Source: Ascochyta rabiei
Lineage: Eukaryota; Ascomycota; Dothideomycetes; Pleosporales; Didymellaceae
NCBI RefSeq assembly: GCF_004011695.2
Contig: NC_082405.1
Span: 682,001-746,000, forward strand
Reading direction: 5' to 3'
Length of the DNA: 64,000 nt
In this document: in pieces, positions 42,330 through 54,533 of the stretch
Layout of the letters: each line of letters opens with the position of its first letter
Position numbering within the stretch: the first letter of the stretch is position 1
The notes under the pieces: generated by a model
Database searches by the model: none
What the model was told of the DNA's origin: nothing
Seen by the model: only the letters and a program-made list of their open reading frames with translations
Position numbers and translations under genes: made by a program

Positions 42330-44412
42330 TTATAGATGGGAGTGGGTGACGCCGTTGGTGACGCCGTTGACACCGTTTGTCTGAGCAACGAGCTGCGCGA
42401 CCTCCTCGCCAAGCTGCTCGCCGTCCTTGAAGGGGTTGTACATGCTCTCGACGATGTAAGCATCAAGCTCCTCGTCAGAGAGGTCGCGGAGCTCAGAGGC
42501 ACGGTCGACACCGTTCTGCTGGGCGGCACGGATGACACCACGAGTGACAACAACGGAAACCTCACGGATGCGGCGGATATCAGGGTACAGCCAGCCATCG
42601 GCAACCTCCTGCTTGTTCAGGGATGTGGAGAGGGATTCGGCAGATGCGTATATCATGTCTTGTGTGACGGATGTGGCCTTGGAAAGGATGGCACCGAGTC
42701 CAATACCAGGGAAAACATACATGTTGTTGCCCTGGCCGGGGGTGAGAAGCTTTCCGTTGTACTCCATGGATGGGAACGGTGAGCCGGAAGCGAACAGGCA
42801 GCGACCCTCGGTGTTGAGGACAGCCTCCTCGAATGTGCACTCAGACTTGCTGGAGGGGTTGGACAACGGGAAGATGACGGGGTGGTTGTTCAACTTGGCC
42901 ATCTTCTGGAGGATCTCCTTGTTGAAAGCACCGCCGATGGTGGACAGACCCATAAGAATTGTGGGCTGGACGTAGTCGATCAGGCGAGCAAGAGACTGGT
43001 ACTGACGGCCGTTGTTGTCGTCACGGGCAAAGTAGACCTTGTGCTCGGCAAGCTTGTCGCCGCGGTCGTGGGTAACGAGACCGTTGGAGTCGACGAACCA
43101 GAACTTGCGGCGAGCCTCCTCCTCTGTCAAGCCCTCCTTCTTGAAGAACTCAACGATTTGCTTGGCAACACCGACACCAGCACTGCCGGCACCGAGGAAG
43201 ATGGCCTTGTGATCCTTGACGGGGACACCGGACGCCTTGACAGCGTTGATGAAGCCACCGACGATGACGGCGCCAGTTCCCTGGACGTCGTCGTTGAACA
43301 TGCTGTATGTGTTCTGGTAGCGCTCGAGGGCGGGGAAAGGGTTCTTGAAGTCCTCAAACTGGATAACGATGCTGTCACACGATCAGTTGCTGCAATTGGA
43401 GAATGACGAGTTGTACTCACTTGGGCCACTTGTCTGTCAGGGCGGCCATGAGCTCGTCAAGGAACTCCTTCTCCTCCTCAGCGGTGACCTTGGGCAGCCT
43501 GGAGCCCATGTACAAGGGGTCCTCGCGGAGAGCCTTGTTGTTTGTGCCCAGATCGAGGGTGAGAGGGAGAGTGGCCTCAGGACGGATACCAGCGCAGGCA
43601 GTGTACAGAGACAGCTTGCCTACGGGGATACCCATGCCGTTCACACCGAGATCTCCAAGACCCAGAATACGAGAGCCGTCTGTGAGAACGGTGATGTCGA
43701 CGTCGTGTGGCCAGTTGTCGAGGATTTGGCGGAGGTTGCCACGGTCGCTGAACGAGAGGTACATGCCCTCGGGCTGTGTCCAGATCTCGTGCCATCTTAC
43801 GCAGGCCTCGCCGACGGTGGGGGTGTAGATGAGGGGAGTCAATTCCTGAAGTTGGGTCAGCCAGTCGCCCTCCGATGTTCGGCGAGTGGTTCGTACCTTG
43901 ATGTTCTGCGAGAGCAGCCTGTAGAACAGGTGCACGTTGGAGGCCTTGAGGTGGGTAAGGTACTGGAACTTCTCAAGGGGGGTCGCCTTCATGGCAAGGA
44001 GCCTCAGGCCTGCAGGTAAGATCAGTACATGCCAATGGCAGTTTGTGGTTTCAAGCGTGACCACGTACATCGCTGGGCTTGCACATCGTAGCTCTCGACG
44101 GCAGGGGGAGTCAGTCCGTATGTGCCAAGGTGCTTGCGGACATCTGGAGAGTTTGACTGGCAAAAGTCACCGCTCCTGCAGAATCAATTAGCTGCTGCGG
44201 CTGGGTGTGCGTGCTGCAACGGTTGCGTACGTTGTGGTCAGTTGCCTGGTGGCGACAGGGCGCTGTGTGTTGGAGGTGGATTGAGTCATTTCAGCTGTTG
44301 CTACTGAGGCCATGCACCGGTAGTGAGAGAGTCTGGGGAAATGGAATGCAGATTGGGCGCCGCGCGAGGGGAGAGCGCCTTTTAAGAGCGAAGTGACACG
44401 CACGGTATGCAT
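42330..44412 (-). CDS. MAE1: malic enzyme, NAD(P)-dependent
   Basis: Exons 44412-44231, 44175-44069, 44009-43897, 43845-43421 and 43371-42330 give 622 residues, or 589 from the second Met at 44313. The enzyme oxidatively decarboxylates malate to pyruvate with NAD(P)+ and a divalent metal. Signatures are ELTPLIYTPTVGEACVRWHE, TDGSRILGLGDLGVNGMGIP (malic motif), FEDFKNPFPALERYQN, FNDDVQGTGAVIVGGF (metal and substrate site), AIFLGAGSAGVGVAKQIV (dinucleotide fold), GLSTIGGAFNKEIL and FPLSNPSSKSECT. The 51-nt intron at 43846-43896 is in phase and stop-free; removing it restores the conserved LSQNIKELTPLIYT. The extra N-terminus from 44412 (MHTVRVTSLLKGALPSRGAQ) is basic and hydroxylated, like a mitochondrial presequence. 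The C-terminus ends with NGV repeats. Confidence 0.93.
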
Positions 44413-46446
44413 TGACGTCTGAGGATGACAGGAGTCCACTACCGCGGCATAGAAGAGAAGAAAGAGGAAGACGGTCCGCCTGGGAACGATGTTTGAGAAG
44501 GGTGCGAATGACCTATCGGAGCCTCTCAATTCCTCTCAAGGAGGAGAGCCGGCGACCTTCACCATTCTCTGGCGACTTTTAGTGAGCACAGACCATGGGC
44601 CAGGACTACGACGCCCGCTCTGTGGCGAGTCAGACGTTCTGCGGACACTCTAGGGCCGCCAGGCGTCGGGAAGACTCGGAGTCTGTCGCCGCGAACACTC
44701 GAGAGGAGCCTTCCGCGGTGGCAGAGTCCACAATTCCATGGCTTCTCGCCCATACGAATGACACATGAAGCTGCCACGCCGGTGCTGGTCATCGAGACGA
44801 GGCCGCAAAACCCTGGCCGCGGCTGGACTAACCTCACACCGTCCATTCACAGGGCTGCCGAAGGATTCCATCAGGCATCAAGAGGCATTTTCGGCTCGTC
44901 CAAGCGCTATCGCGGCGTAACATACGATGCGGATATTACGGACATTACGGCTGGCTACGCCTTGTGCGTGCTCTCTTGGTGTCACAGAACGGGTCTCGGA
45001 CTCTTCAGCGAGAATCTGCACGCAGGGCAAGGTCCGAGTCACCGCCAGGACACGAGCATGTCCATCTGCATCTGCATCTGCAATCGTACGCTTCCGCGAG
45101 CCCAGTTGGTCTCCTCTGCAGAATGGATGCTCTGCTGTTTGCGATGCGCCGTGCGAGCACGAGACGCGCATGCATTATTGCGCGAAGTTTCTGGCAGTGG
45201 ACCAACCCGCTAGAAGACCGATGATCCGAAGAAGAACCTTGCCAACCCTGTGCTGTGCGACAAAAATGGGCGTTGCGTTTGTGAACAAGCATGGAAAGGG
45301 GTCAAATGGCACCACAGCCCGTCCGGAAGTTCCGAGCCAACTCGGGGCGAGCATTCTCACGTTCTCGTCGACATGTCACACAGAAGTCCCAGAAGTGATG
45401 TATATTCAAACTTCAGGCGCATCGGAGGCAGACAAAGCTAAAAAATAATCCTGGAGAGCGGTAGGGCTCCCGCTCCGACAGTCGCTGATCTCCCTAAATT
45501 CTTCCGGGCTTGCGGAGTGGGGAAGCCTAGGGCGGAGTGATGCATCCACATAGTCAGCGAGAAAATAAGTCGGAAACCAGCAGACGTGCGATGCAACCTA
45601 ACCGATGAACGACAGCTGAACGACAGCTACACGGCAGCTGGACGGGAGCAGGACGGGAGCTGGACGGGAGCAGGACGGGAGCAGGACGGGAGCTGGACGA
45701 CAAGAGCACGCGATCAGCTGCGCATATTCACGCATGTTCGTTGCAGCCTTGCGGCCATCTCACACGAAAAGCACTGCAGTGTGCGGCGCATAGACTTCTC
45801 AGCCCTCCCCCACAGTGTGAAGTCTGAAGACCCTTCCGAGGACCCTTCTAGGAAGCTGGAGTGGAGCAGAGGCTGACGATACCATGTCAGGTCCGATCGC
45901 GACAGTTGCAGCCCAGCTCCTACGCAGTCGGAGTTGGAGAAGAGCAGAACGTCGGGGGAAGGTCACTGACGTCTGCAGAGTGTTTCGTTCGTCAGAGTGA
46001 TGGGTGTTGGAGGACGCTGCTCTCGAGCACCGCACAATACTACTGCATCTCCAGACAAGACTCTGCGTTCCAATCCGGAGAGGTAGCCTGTTATGCTGAC
46101 TAGAGTTGCTGCGAACCGCTGTCAACTGTCAACCGTCAACTGTCCCGATGCTGCCGACGTTTCGTTGACTTGCTTGGCCTGGGGAATGAGCGTCTGGGCA
46201 TGGAGAAAGCGCGTGGGGACTTCGCTTAACAGCTTCTCGAAATTGGCTTGGCTTGGCACAGCCACCGTCACCAGCCACCGATGACGTGCGGGGAAGCTCC
46301 TGCCTGGCTCGCTAAAGCTTGCTTGCAGCTACGAGCGCCAGAGCGTCATGATGATCGTGTTGTAGCACGCGCTTGCGGTTGCCTGATGTCGAACGGATGG
46401 GTCTGGTGAGCAGCTCTCCCACCGCAACACCACCAATTCCTGCAAC
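44413..46446. other. 2.0 kb divergent region between malic enzyme and HAM1-like genes
   Basis: Only short unsupported open frames occur. An 11-bp array lies at 45640-45694 and several CAGCTG motifs near 45610-45640. I see no tRNA or element. Confidence 0.5.
45640..45694 (+). repeat. 11-bp tandem repeat GGACGGGAGC(A/T), five copies
   Basis: Units start at 45640, 45651, 45662, 45673 and 45684, the last base alternating A or T. A partial GGACGA follows. The array lies about 750 bp upstream of the HAM1-like gene. Confidence 0.9.
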
Positions 46447-48770
46447 ATGTCGTCCTGCTTTGGTTTCCGTGGACGCAGCGATGACCAGCAGCCGCTGCTG
46501 CCCCAGTACCGCGATGACACGACCCTACAGGTGCGTGTGCAGTACACCAAACCAATGAACACGTTCTGACATGTGCACAGAGGGAGCTCCACCAGAAGCT
46601 GCACTCTTACCAGATGATCCGTGCTCTTGGAAAAGGCTTCATGCCATCCAACGAGCAGCTCATCATCAACCTTCGAACGCTCCTTGCTGCCGACATCCTC
46701 AACCCTGACAACCCAGAGCTGAGCGATTCTGGGCGCCTGCTCGTCAAGTTCACCAAACAATGGCTTCACCAGTTCATCGACTTGTTGCTGCACAAGAACA
46801 GCGAAGACCAGATCCAGGACTTCCTGTGGTACTTGTCCAAGGCTCGCGTTGAGGTCGACGTAGCAGACATCGCCCGAAGTGCCACTCGCTCCAAGGCCAA
46901 GGCCGACACGTTTGCAGGTCCGTCTGGTTGAGCGATTGCGAATAGCACCACTGACATGTCCACAGCCTATCAAAGCCTCCAAACCGTTGGCTCGCTGTTG
47001 CTCACGAACTCGGACTTCCGCATCTTCTTGTCAGACCTCAACACGGTTGGCCGAGAGGTCTTCAAGGACACCGCTTTCACAATCTCGGATGTTGCAAAGG
47101 AAGTCGGCAAGAAGGTCGAGCCTTCTGAGGCAGAGCAAAAGGCACTGAAAGAGCCGGGCGCAGATGCTGGTAACGGCAAGGCTGTCTCGTCCGAGGAATT
47201 GAATGGCGAGGTCACCGAGGTTGCCAAAGCGGTAGGCTCAGGCGTAGTCGAGGTGGCCCAAGAGACCGGCAACAGCATTGTCGACAAGCTCCAGGGTGCT
47301 GAAGGCGACTCGCTGTCGTACAGGTTGAAGAAGACTGTCACAAACCTCCGTCAGAAGCGTGACTACTCCGACTCGGTCTCCACTCTGTCTCTGCTCCTAC
47401 AAAGATACGCCAGGACCTATTCCCGCATGGCCGAGGAGGCTGTGGGTACTGTTCAGAACGATGTCGACACCAACCGGGAAATGGACAAGGCCGTGAAGAA
47501 CTTCTGGTTGCTCATGAGTTCGTTTGGCGACCGCAACGAGTGGAAGGAGCTCGAGACTCGCTTCCACAAACTGCTGGAGCACTCCAAGCGAGACCCTGCC
47601 TTTGAGGACCTTCTCATGGACATCGGCAACTCTCTACAGAAGCTATTGACGGATCCAGATTTCTTCGACCACGTGGATGAGAAATTTCAGGAACTTCGCA
47701 AGAAGTCGAGCAGTGTAGGTAATGAATCCTCGCTCCGCAAGGATGTAGATGCCTTCTTTGAGCAGGCTCAGAGGACATTCGCAGCCGTAACACGTGACGA
47801 GGACGTTGCGAAGCTCATCAGTTCGACCTTCCGCATCTGGAGCATACTGTCACCGCAGCACAGCTACACCAACACCGAGCTGATTCAGGATGCCATCAAC
47901 GTTTTTGTCCCGCTCATCATCTCGGCGATTCAGTACGTTCCCATTCCACGTCTCGAGGTCTCCACACCCGAGATCGATCTTCTTTTGGAGAACCTGATCA
48001 TCGAGCCTGGAAAGACGATCAACCACACGTCCTTCCTCCCCTTCCGCTTCAAGGTTGAGACATACAACGACTTCGAGCTGCGCAAGGCTCGCTTCCGCGT
48101 TGCTTCCAAGGCAACATCCAAGTTCACTATCAAGATCGATGGACTCTCATTCCGCGCCGATGAGATTGGTTTCCTTCTGCGAGCCCACTCCGGTTTGTTG
48201 CGTCTGGCAGACGAAGGTATCGCGTCATTTCAGATGGATGAGCGTGGCCTGGACATTCATCTCGATGTCGAGATTGGCAAAGAAAGACAGGAACAGATCC
48301 TCACACTGCGCGCTGTTCGTGTTAACATCCACAAGCTGAGCTACACCCTGCGCAAGTCCAAGTTCAGCTTCTTTGGCTGGATCCTGAAGCCGTTGCTTCG
48401 TCCTGTCATCCGCAAGGTGATGGAGATGCAGCTGGCGAAGGGTATTGCCGATGCCATCCACTCTGCCAACCGCGAGCTTCTGTTCGCGCGCGAGAGGCTT
48501 AGGGCCACGCGCATCTCGGACCCTGACGATCTGAGGACGTTCTTCAAGGCTGTTCTGACCCGTTTGACGCCAGAGGATGACCCCGACCTGTATACTCGTG
48601 TTGGTGTTGCGGCGCCCGGCAAGGGTGTCTTCGCTGGCAAGTACGCACCTGGCAGTGTCGTCAAGCTTTGGGAAGAAGAAGGTCGCCGCGCGACCGAGAG
48701 AATCGACGACTGGGATGAGGGTGGCTGGAGGAATGATGTCTTCGACATGCACACGCAGATGCTTTCCTAA
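46447..48770 (+). CDS. HAM1-like (fungal BPI/LBP-type) protein
   Basis: Exons 46447-46530, 46581-46917 and 46966-48770, with 50- and 48-nt introns, give 741 residues. The N-terminal helical HAM1-like region begins FGFRGRSDDQQPLLPQYRDD and continues with KLHSYQMIRALGKGFMPSNE and WLHQFIDLLLHKNSEDQIQD. The C-terminal region, from about residue 450, has alternating beta strands such as IPRLEVSTPEIDLLLENLII, FKVETYNDFELRKARFRVAS and GLDIHLDVEIGKERQEQ, then an amphipathic helix region KPLLRPVIRKVMEMQLAKG. This matches the fungal HAM1-like family named after a hyphal fusion gene, whose C-terminal half resembles lipid-binding BPI folds. A lipid-binding or membrane-contact role is inferred from that fold. 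No signal peptide or transmembrane segment is seen. Confidence 0.88.
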
Positions 48771-49135
48771 TCACGAGTGGGTCATGCCTCTTCCTTTCGA
48801 ACAGAGTTCTTCGTTTTAGGGTTGTGGGGTTTGAACGTTGCCAGAACGGGGTCCGCTTTCATGCATGATACCTCAGATTGTAGTATATTCAGCAAGCGTA
48901 CACGTAAATGATAGTTATGATTGCGAAGCTTGACGTTTCCATGGCTGAAATTCAGACCGCCAATAAATGAACGACATTGCAAGTGCTTGGAGTGCTGAGG
49001 TGTGTGGAACGGAGAAAGAGATTGATATAAAGAAGCTGTACATTCAACAGAAATAGATACGCCTGCAGACCCCCCCCCCCCCCCCCACCATGACCAGAAA
49101 CGCCAATAACAAGTCTACACCCTCATATACGCGCG
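48771..49135. other. convergent 3' flanks with a C(17) tract
   Basis: This lies between the HAM1-like gene and the coiled-coil gene that ends at 49136. A run of 17 C occupies 49070-49086. No gene is seen. Confidence 0.6.
49070..49086 (+). repeat. homopolymer C(17) tract
   Basis: Seventeen consecutive C residues, the second long C run in the window. Confidence 0.9.
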
Positions 49136-51339
49136 CTACTTCAGTATACTGTCCCCCGCGCGTCTCCTATCCTTTTTCAACGGACTAAACGCGAACGCCT
49201 CCTCACTCAACATGCCAAACCCGCCGCTAATCGGCCTGCTCACTTTCCCCAAAACACTCTTGCCGAGCGCCCTCGCAGCAAACAAACCCTTCCCGCTCCC
49301 CATACCCAGCCCGACAGGTTTCGGTTGCGACGAAGAAGGAGCGACAGCGTCGTCGTCGTCGTCGTCATCGAACAGCGCCTTGCTGGTCGCGGCGCCGAGC
49401 TTGCGCTTCTTCTTCTTCTTGGTCTCGGCGGTGGGCTCTTCGGTGAAGTTGGCAAAGGACATGAGAGATTTGCGGGGGTTCTGTTTGGCGGCGGCGAGTT
49501 TTTTGGTCTTGAGCGTTGGGCCTGCGTCGGCGGCGTCGTTGAGGGGGATTTTCTGAGCCGCCGGGTTTTCCGAGTCCGAGGTTTGCGATGCGTCGGGTGC
49601 TTCTTCGCTGACGGCGGCGAGGACGGTGGAGAGGGCTGTCTTCTTGCGCGGTTTGGGGTTGGCTTTTACTGAGGCGGTTGGCACGAGAGGGTTGGCTTTT
49701 AGTTTGGGGGCTTTGATTGGCGCTGTGTCAACTTCGGCGTCTTCGTCTTCTTCGGCAATGGGCGAGCCTGGCGCTACGGAACCGGTGCGATTGAGGAAGG
49801 GGGTTAGTGAGAAGGTGGATGTGTCGCCCATGGCGGACACGGAGGTGCCGCGCTTGAAGCGCTTCGCTGGCACGTCTCCGGGCGTTCCTAGGTTTGTCTC
49901 TGGCTCGACAGATGCTGCGACGCGCTTGCGGATGTTCTTAGCAGCCTTCGTCGTCTCGGCAGCCGACTTTGAGGGTGGTGCGGTTTGTGCCCTTTCTACC
50001 TTCTCGAGCTGGGCTTCCTTCTCCTTCAGCTTCTCCTTCGTGGTTCGGAGTTTCTCGCGGAAAGCGCTCAGTTTTTCGTCGAGCACGGTATTGCGGCCCT
50101 GGAGCTCGGCTAGAGTCTTGGTGTACTCCTTCTCTTGCTTCTTACGCTCACGCTTCTCTTCCTCGAGCTCCTCCTGCGCATTGCCAGTTTGACCCGTCTG
50201 CTGAGAGTTCTTCTTGGCTGCCTTCTCTTCCTTGTGACGCGCTTTCTTCTCCAGCTCAAGTTCCTCGCGAAGACGTTCAACCTCTGCACTCTCAGAACTG
50301 GCATTCTTGAGCGCCTTCTCTGCCTTGATGCGCAGAGCTTTTTCATGATCTAGCTCTTGACGAAGCTCTTGTAGTGCGGCGTCGTTTGCATCGTCACGCT
50401 TGCTCGCTTTTGTATCCTTCTTGGCAAGCTTCTCAAGTTTAGCCTCGAGCTTCTCGGTCGCCCGCTGCTGCGACTCTAGGTCCGCCTGCACCTTCTCGAC
50501 AGCCTTCTCAGCCTTTGCGACTGCTGCTTCTGCCTTGATGCGATCTTTCTTCTCTGTGGCCAGCTCGTTGCGAACCTCCTCCAGCTCGTTGCGCAAGTCG
50601 TCGTCCTGCTCCATTTTCTTTCCCTGCTTCGAGATGGTTCGGGCGGATGTTCGCTTCTCGTTTTCGAGCTCGACTTGTAGTGTGGTAAATTGGCGCTGTA
50701 AGGAAAGCTTCTCGGACAGTAGGCCTTGGTTCGATTCGACCTGCGCGCGCAAGTGCTCGACTTCGGGACGCAGGGACGAGATCTCGCGGGATAGTGCGAG
50801 CTTTTCGGAGAGGATCTTGTTGGAGTCGGACGTGACGTTTTCCATAGCCTTGAGTTCGGCCTGGCGGGTGTGAGCAACGATCAGGGAGCGGCTGAGGCCG
50901 GTGCGCCTACCTTGAGGTTTGCAATCTCGCGCGACTGGGTGCGAATCTGATTCTGCGCCGCTTCGCCTTCAGCTTTCTGTTCGTCGAGGTTCAGGAGCGC
51001 ATCATCCAGAGCATGTTCGAGTTCGTCTGCGCGGGCCTGTTCTTCCTCAAGCTGCTCATGCAGGTCGCTGTTGTCGCCCTCGAGAAGGCACTGGCGGACT
51101 CGCAGCTTCCGGATGTCCTCGTCTTTTACCACAGCTTCGACGGAATGCTTGCTTCGTGCAAGGCTCAATTCCAGGTTGGCGCTGCGCAGCGAGTGTTGGA
51201 GCTGCAGGTTGCAATGTTAGTGTGTGTGTTTACAGGAGTGCAACACGGAGTAAGCACAGGGTCTCGCTAGGCTCCACTTTTTGCTTACGTCTTTGATCTC
51301 GTAGCTGTTGTCTATGTCCGAATCCACAGCGACGGCCAT
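49136..51339 (-). CDS. long coiled-coil protein with basic C-terminal region, nuclear type
   Basis: Exons 51339-51289, 51201-50911 and 50860-49136 give 688 residues. Exon 1 is MAVAVDSDIDNSYEIKD. Residues about 18-410 form an almost unbroken coiled coil (LQHSLRSANLELSLARSKHS; EEEQARADELEHALDDALLN; KAEKAVEKVQADLESQQRAT). From about 415 on the sequence is disordered and rich in Lys, Pro and Ser: ETNLGTPGDVPAKRFKRGTS, TSTFSLTPFLNRTGSVAPGS, KKKKKRKLGAATSKALF, an Asp run, and a C-terminal GGFGMLSEEAFAFSPLKKDR. The KRFKR and KKKKKRK blocks look like nuclear localisation signals, and SP/TP sites suggest cell-cycle kinase targets. A chromosome-, kinetochore- or spindle-linked role fits but is inference. 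It shares a 393-bp upstream region with OST3. Confidence 0.82.
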
Positions 51340-51732
51340 GGTACTATGACTATTCAAAAATGCAGGGAGTGTCGTAGGTGCAAGGTGGGAGAGATCAGTC
51401 TGGAGGGGCGACGCGACGCGGTAAACAAAACACCCGTGGATGGGCGGGAGATGGGTCAGAACACCAACATTCAGCACAGGCAAGATATTGACTGTCTTCG
51501 ATGATAATGAGCACACGCAGAGACTAGGCGCAGCTAAAGCTATCCAACCAATAATTCGACGATTTCCAGCATGTTTCATCGCAGCTTCGAGGTGTTCACT
51601 TCATAGTCCTCCACATCCCTGCAGTCTTGGCGCGCATTACCGCATGCCGGAGGCCACGTTAAGCATCGTCGACCTCACCAGCAGCTCTCCCCTAAGCTTC
51701 ACCCCGCCACAACCACATTTCCTGCCGACACA
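51340..51732. promoter_or_regulatory. divergent promoter region, coiled-coil gene / OST3
   Basis: The two start codons are 393 bp apart and face away from each other, so this segment must contain both promoters unless transcripts overlap. I see no clear TATA box. Confidence 0.5.
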
Positions 51733-52826
51733 ATGCGGTGGTTCCAGGTTCTCACGGCCTCGTTGCTGCCCTTTACAGCTCTTGCAGCTAAGAAGACGGG
51801 CGACAAGTACACGGACGCCCGCGCCAAATCCCTCGAGATCGGACGTCCGCTCAAGCTTGATGACGGCGGTTACGCATCGTTGACCAAGGGCCAGAGGGAC
51901 TTCTCGGTCGCCGTACTCCTGACTGCTCTGGAGACACGATTTGCCTGCGTGCTTTGCAGAGAGTTCCAGCCTGAGTGGGACCTGCTGGGCAAGACCTGGA
52001 TCAAGGGCGACAAGGAGGGAAAGACAAGGACGCTCTTTGGAACACTCGACTTTATAGACGGAAAGAACACCTTCCAGTCGGTAGGGATCTACGCGCTTCT
52101 GTCTTAGCGACATCAGATAGCTAACTTTGAACAGCTCCAACTCAAGACAGCGCCCGTCCTCCTCTTCTTCCCGCCTACCGTCGGCCCCAACGCAAAGGTC
52201 GACGCCCAGCCAGTCCGCTACGACTTTACTTCTGGGTATGCATTTCTCGCCCTCCTCTCTCAGTCCGCCCACTAACACCTTACAGCTCCCAATCCGCTGA
52301 GCAGATCCACGCCTGGGTCTCCCGCCACCTCCCCGCCGATGTTCCTAAGCCTAAGATATCGCGCCCCATCAACTGGGTCAAGATCATCTCCGTCACCACT
52401 GCCGTTCTCGGAGGAATCACCGTTATCGCCATCGCCTCACCCTACATCCTCCCTCTCCTGCAGAACCGCAACCTCTGGGCGGCCTTCTCTCTCATCACCG
52501 TCCTGCTCTTCACGTCTGGCCACATGTTCAACCACATTCGCAAGACGCCCTACGTCCAGGGCAACGGCAAGGGCGGTATCAGCTACTTTGCCGGTGGGTT
52601 CAGCAACCAGTTCGGCCTCGAGTCGCAGATCGTTGCTGCCATCTACGGTGTTTTGGCGTTTGCGACAATATCGCTCGCGATCAAGGTGCCCAGGATTGCC
52701 GACTCGAGAACTCAGCAGTTTGCTGTCTTCTTGTGGAGTGGTGTGTTGCTCTGCATGTACAGCTTCCTGCTTAGCGTGTTCAGGCAGAAGAACGGCGGGT
52801 ACCAATTCTGGCTGCCTCCTTTCTAG
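51733..52826 (+). CDS. OST3: oligosaccharyltransferase subunit OST3/OST6
   Basis: Exons 51733-52080, 52135-52235 and 52286-52826 give 329 residues. A signal peptide (MRWFQVLTASLLPFTALA) leads into a lumenal thioredoxin-like domain containing ETRFACVLCREFQPEWDLL, where CVLC is the redox CxxC motif. The family uses it to form transient disulfides with substrates so that more sites are glycosylated. Exon 2 encodes LQLKTAPVLLFFPPTVGPNA, matching the cis-Pro region of the fold. Four membrane helices follow (VKIISVTTAVLGGITVIAIA; NLWAAFSLITVLLFTSGHMF; QIVAAIYGVLAFATISLAI; FAVFLWSGVLLCMYSFLL). The HIRKTPYVQ and GGISYFAGGFSNQFGLESQI loop between helices 2 and 3 is family-typical. It acts in the ER membrane within the OST complex. 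PMR1 in this window supports the same secretory pathway, but linkage is distant. Confidence 0.95.
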
Positions 52827-53137
52827 ACGGTCTGAATACGGGGTAAGGGCGGAGAGTTGTCGAGGTCAAGTGCTTTGTTGGGCCTCGGAGGAGGAACAAG
52901 AAGAAGAAGAACAACAAGAAGAAGAAGTGGCACTAGCATGTTGCATCGGTTGCTGGACGCTCGACATGGCTTGAGTCGAGCAGACTTGCAGCAAAAGGCG
53001 TTCTGGATGCACCTAAGGATGAAAACGAAGCACCGAAACCAGCAATTTGCCATATATCATCAATTCATACTTTTCCCCACTTCACGGTAGCCCCCACGTT
53101 ATGTGCACGAAGCCTACACAGCAGTCGAGTGTCATAC

Positions 53138-54133
53138 TTACTGCTTGCCCTCGTAGTCTCTCGCCCACACACTCTTGAACTTCTCCTTGTCCACTGCAAA
53201 TTCGAGCAGGAAGTCCCGCTCCAGATCGTGCGTCCTCCGCCCCAGCAGCACCAAGCTGTGCAACGGCGCGCCCAAGTCGGCCTCGGTGAGCTGCTCCAGA
53301 GTGCCAGCGACAATCTTCTCGTCTGCAGCGCCAACACGCGCAACACCGACCGCCAGCGACTCCCGGCTGTAGACGCCCTCCTTTTTGACATCCTCCTCAA
53401 TCTCCAGCATCTGCTGCGCACACTGCGCGACCGTCATGTAGCGCGGGGGCTCATAGATCTTGCGGCCCCTTGCCATGTTCTCCAGACTCTGCTCCTTGAC
53501 CTTGATATCGAGGAGGACCAGGGTGTGCAGGCCGATGGTGACGTTCTCGGCGATGCGGTCGTAGAAGGACGCGGGCTTCCAGTTGTCGAGGAAGAAGACC
53601 ATGGACACGGTCTGTCCGAAGTTGTACAGCTGCAGGCCCGTCGTGCCGATGCTGGTCAGGATCGAGGCGTTGGGGACGCTGCGCGTGGGGATGGAGAGCT
53701 CGCGCGCGCGCAGCACAAGGTCGGTGTGTGTTGTTGCTCTGCATGGTGGGTTAGCCGTCACAGATACACAACGCGGTAACAGTGTATGTCAAGGAAGACT
53801 CACCCGAACGGATCGCCCACGACGAGAAACGCAACGTCGACTTTGTCTGCGTCGGCGAGGATGTCGTCGCTGGATGACTCGACCATCTCGCGGTCGGCAA
53901 TGATTACTTCACGCCCATAAAACGACTCCTACTGCGTGATGATTAGCCGTGTTCTTTGCCTGCGACTTTCCCCTTCCTCTGTGCCTGAGCCAACTCACAA
54001 GCACTTCCTTGTCGACCAGTAGCACCGCCGTGTACGCCTCGAGGTAGACGCGCTCGGCCTTCTTGACAATCTCAAGGCCGCGGACAGTAATGTCGCGTTC
54101 GTCTGCAAGACCGAGTCCCACGAGGTACAACAT
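53138..54133 (-). CDS. DPH5: diphthine methyl ester synthase
   Basis: Exons 54133-53999, 53928-53804 and 53738-53138 give 286 residues, the usual length. The protein is a tetrapyrrole-methylase-type SAM-dependent methyltransferase that methylates the precursor on the eEF2 histidine during diphthamide synthesis, in the cytosol. Signatures are [59 protein letters not shown] (rebuilt by splicing across intron 2), [20 protein letters not shown] and [20 protein letters not shown]. Introns are 70 nt (GTGAGT..TAG) and 65 nt (GTGAGT..CAG). The C-terminal region [20 protein letters not shown] is also typical. It is divergent from SPT3 over a 400-bp spacer. Confidence 0.96.
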
Positions 54134-54533
54134 GGCTGCGAATTCGTTGTGTTTTGCGTGCGAGCAAAGAGTTGAGCTGTGTTGGTGACGGTGGTGGTGG
54201 GGGGGGACTTTTTACGATTTTCAAATGCTTTCCGCTTTCGCGGGGCTGCGTCCCGTCTGGTTGCGCATAGGGCTGAGCCGAGCAGGGGTTCGGTCGCGCT
54301 AGTGGGACCCTCAAACCGTATTGCGCTGCGTGCCTGCGACCGACGTCCCATCCACCAACTTGCGCTTGAGTTTGTGCTTCGACTGAAGAGACGGAGATAG
54401 TGTGGGTGTCACGTGGAGCTGTGTTTTGGTTGTTCTTACCTGCAACGGTTTGTGCGCATCGTGAGGACAGGCTGGGCTCTAGCGCATATACCCGCCGCTG
54501 TACACTGGCCTCTACACCCACGTAACGGACACC
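54134..54533. promoter_or_regulatory. divergent promoter region, DPH5 / SPT3
   Basis: There are 400 bp between two outward-facing start codons. A G-run (GGTGGTGGTGGGGGGG) lies at about 54190-54207 near the DPH5 start. No clear TATA box is seen. Confidence 0.5.
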
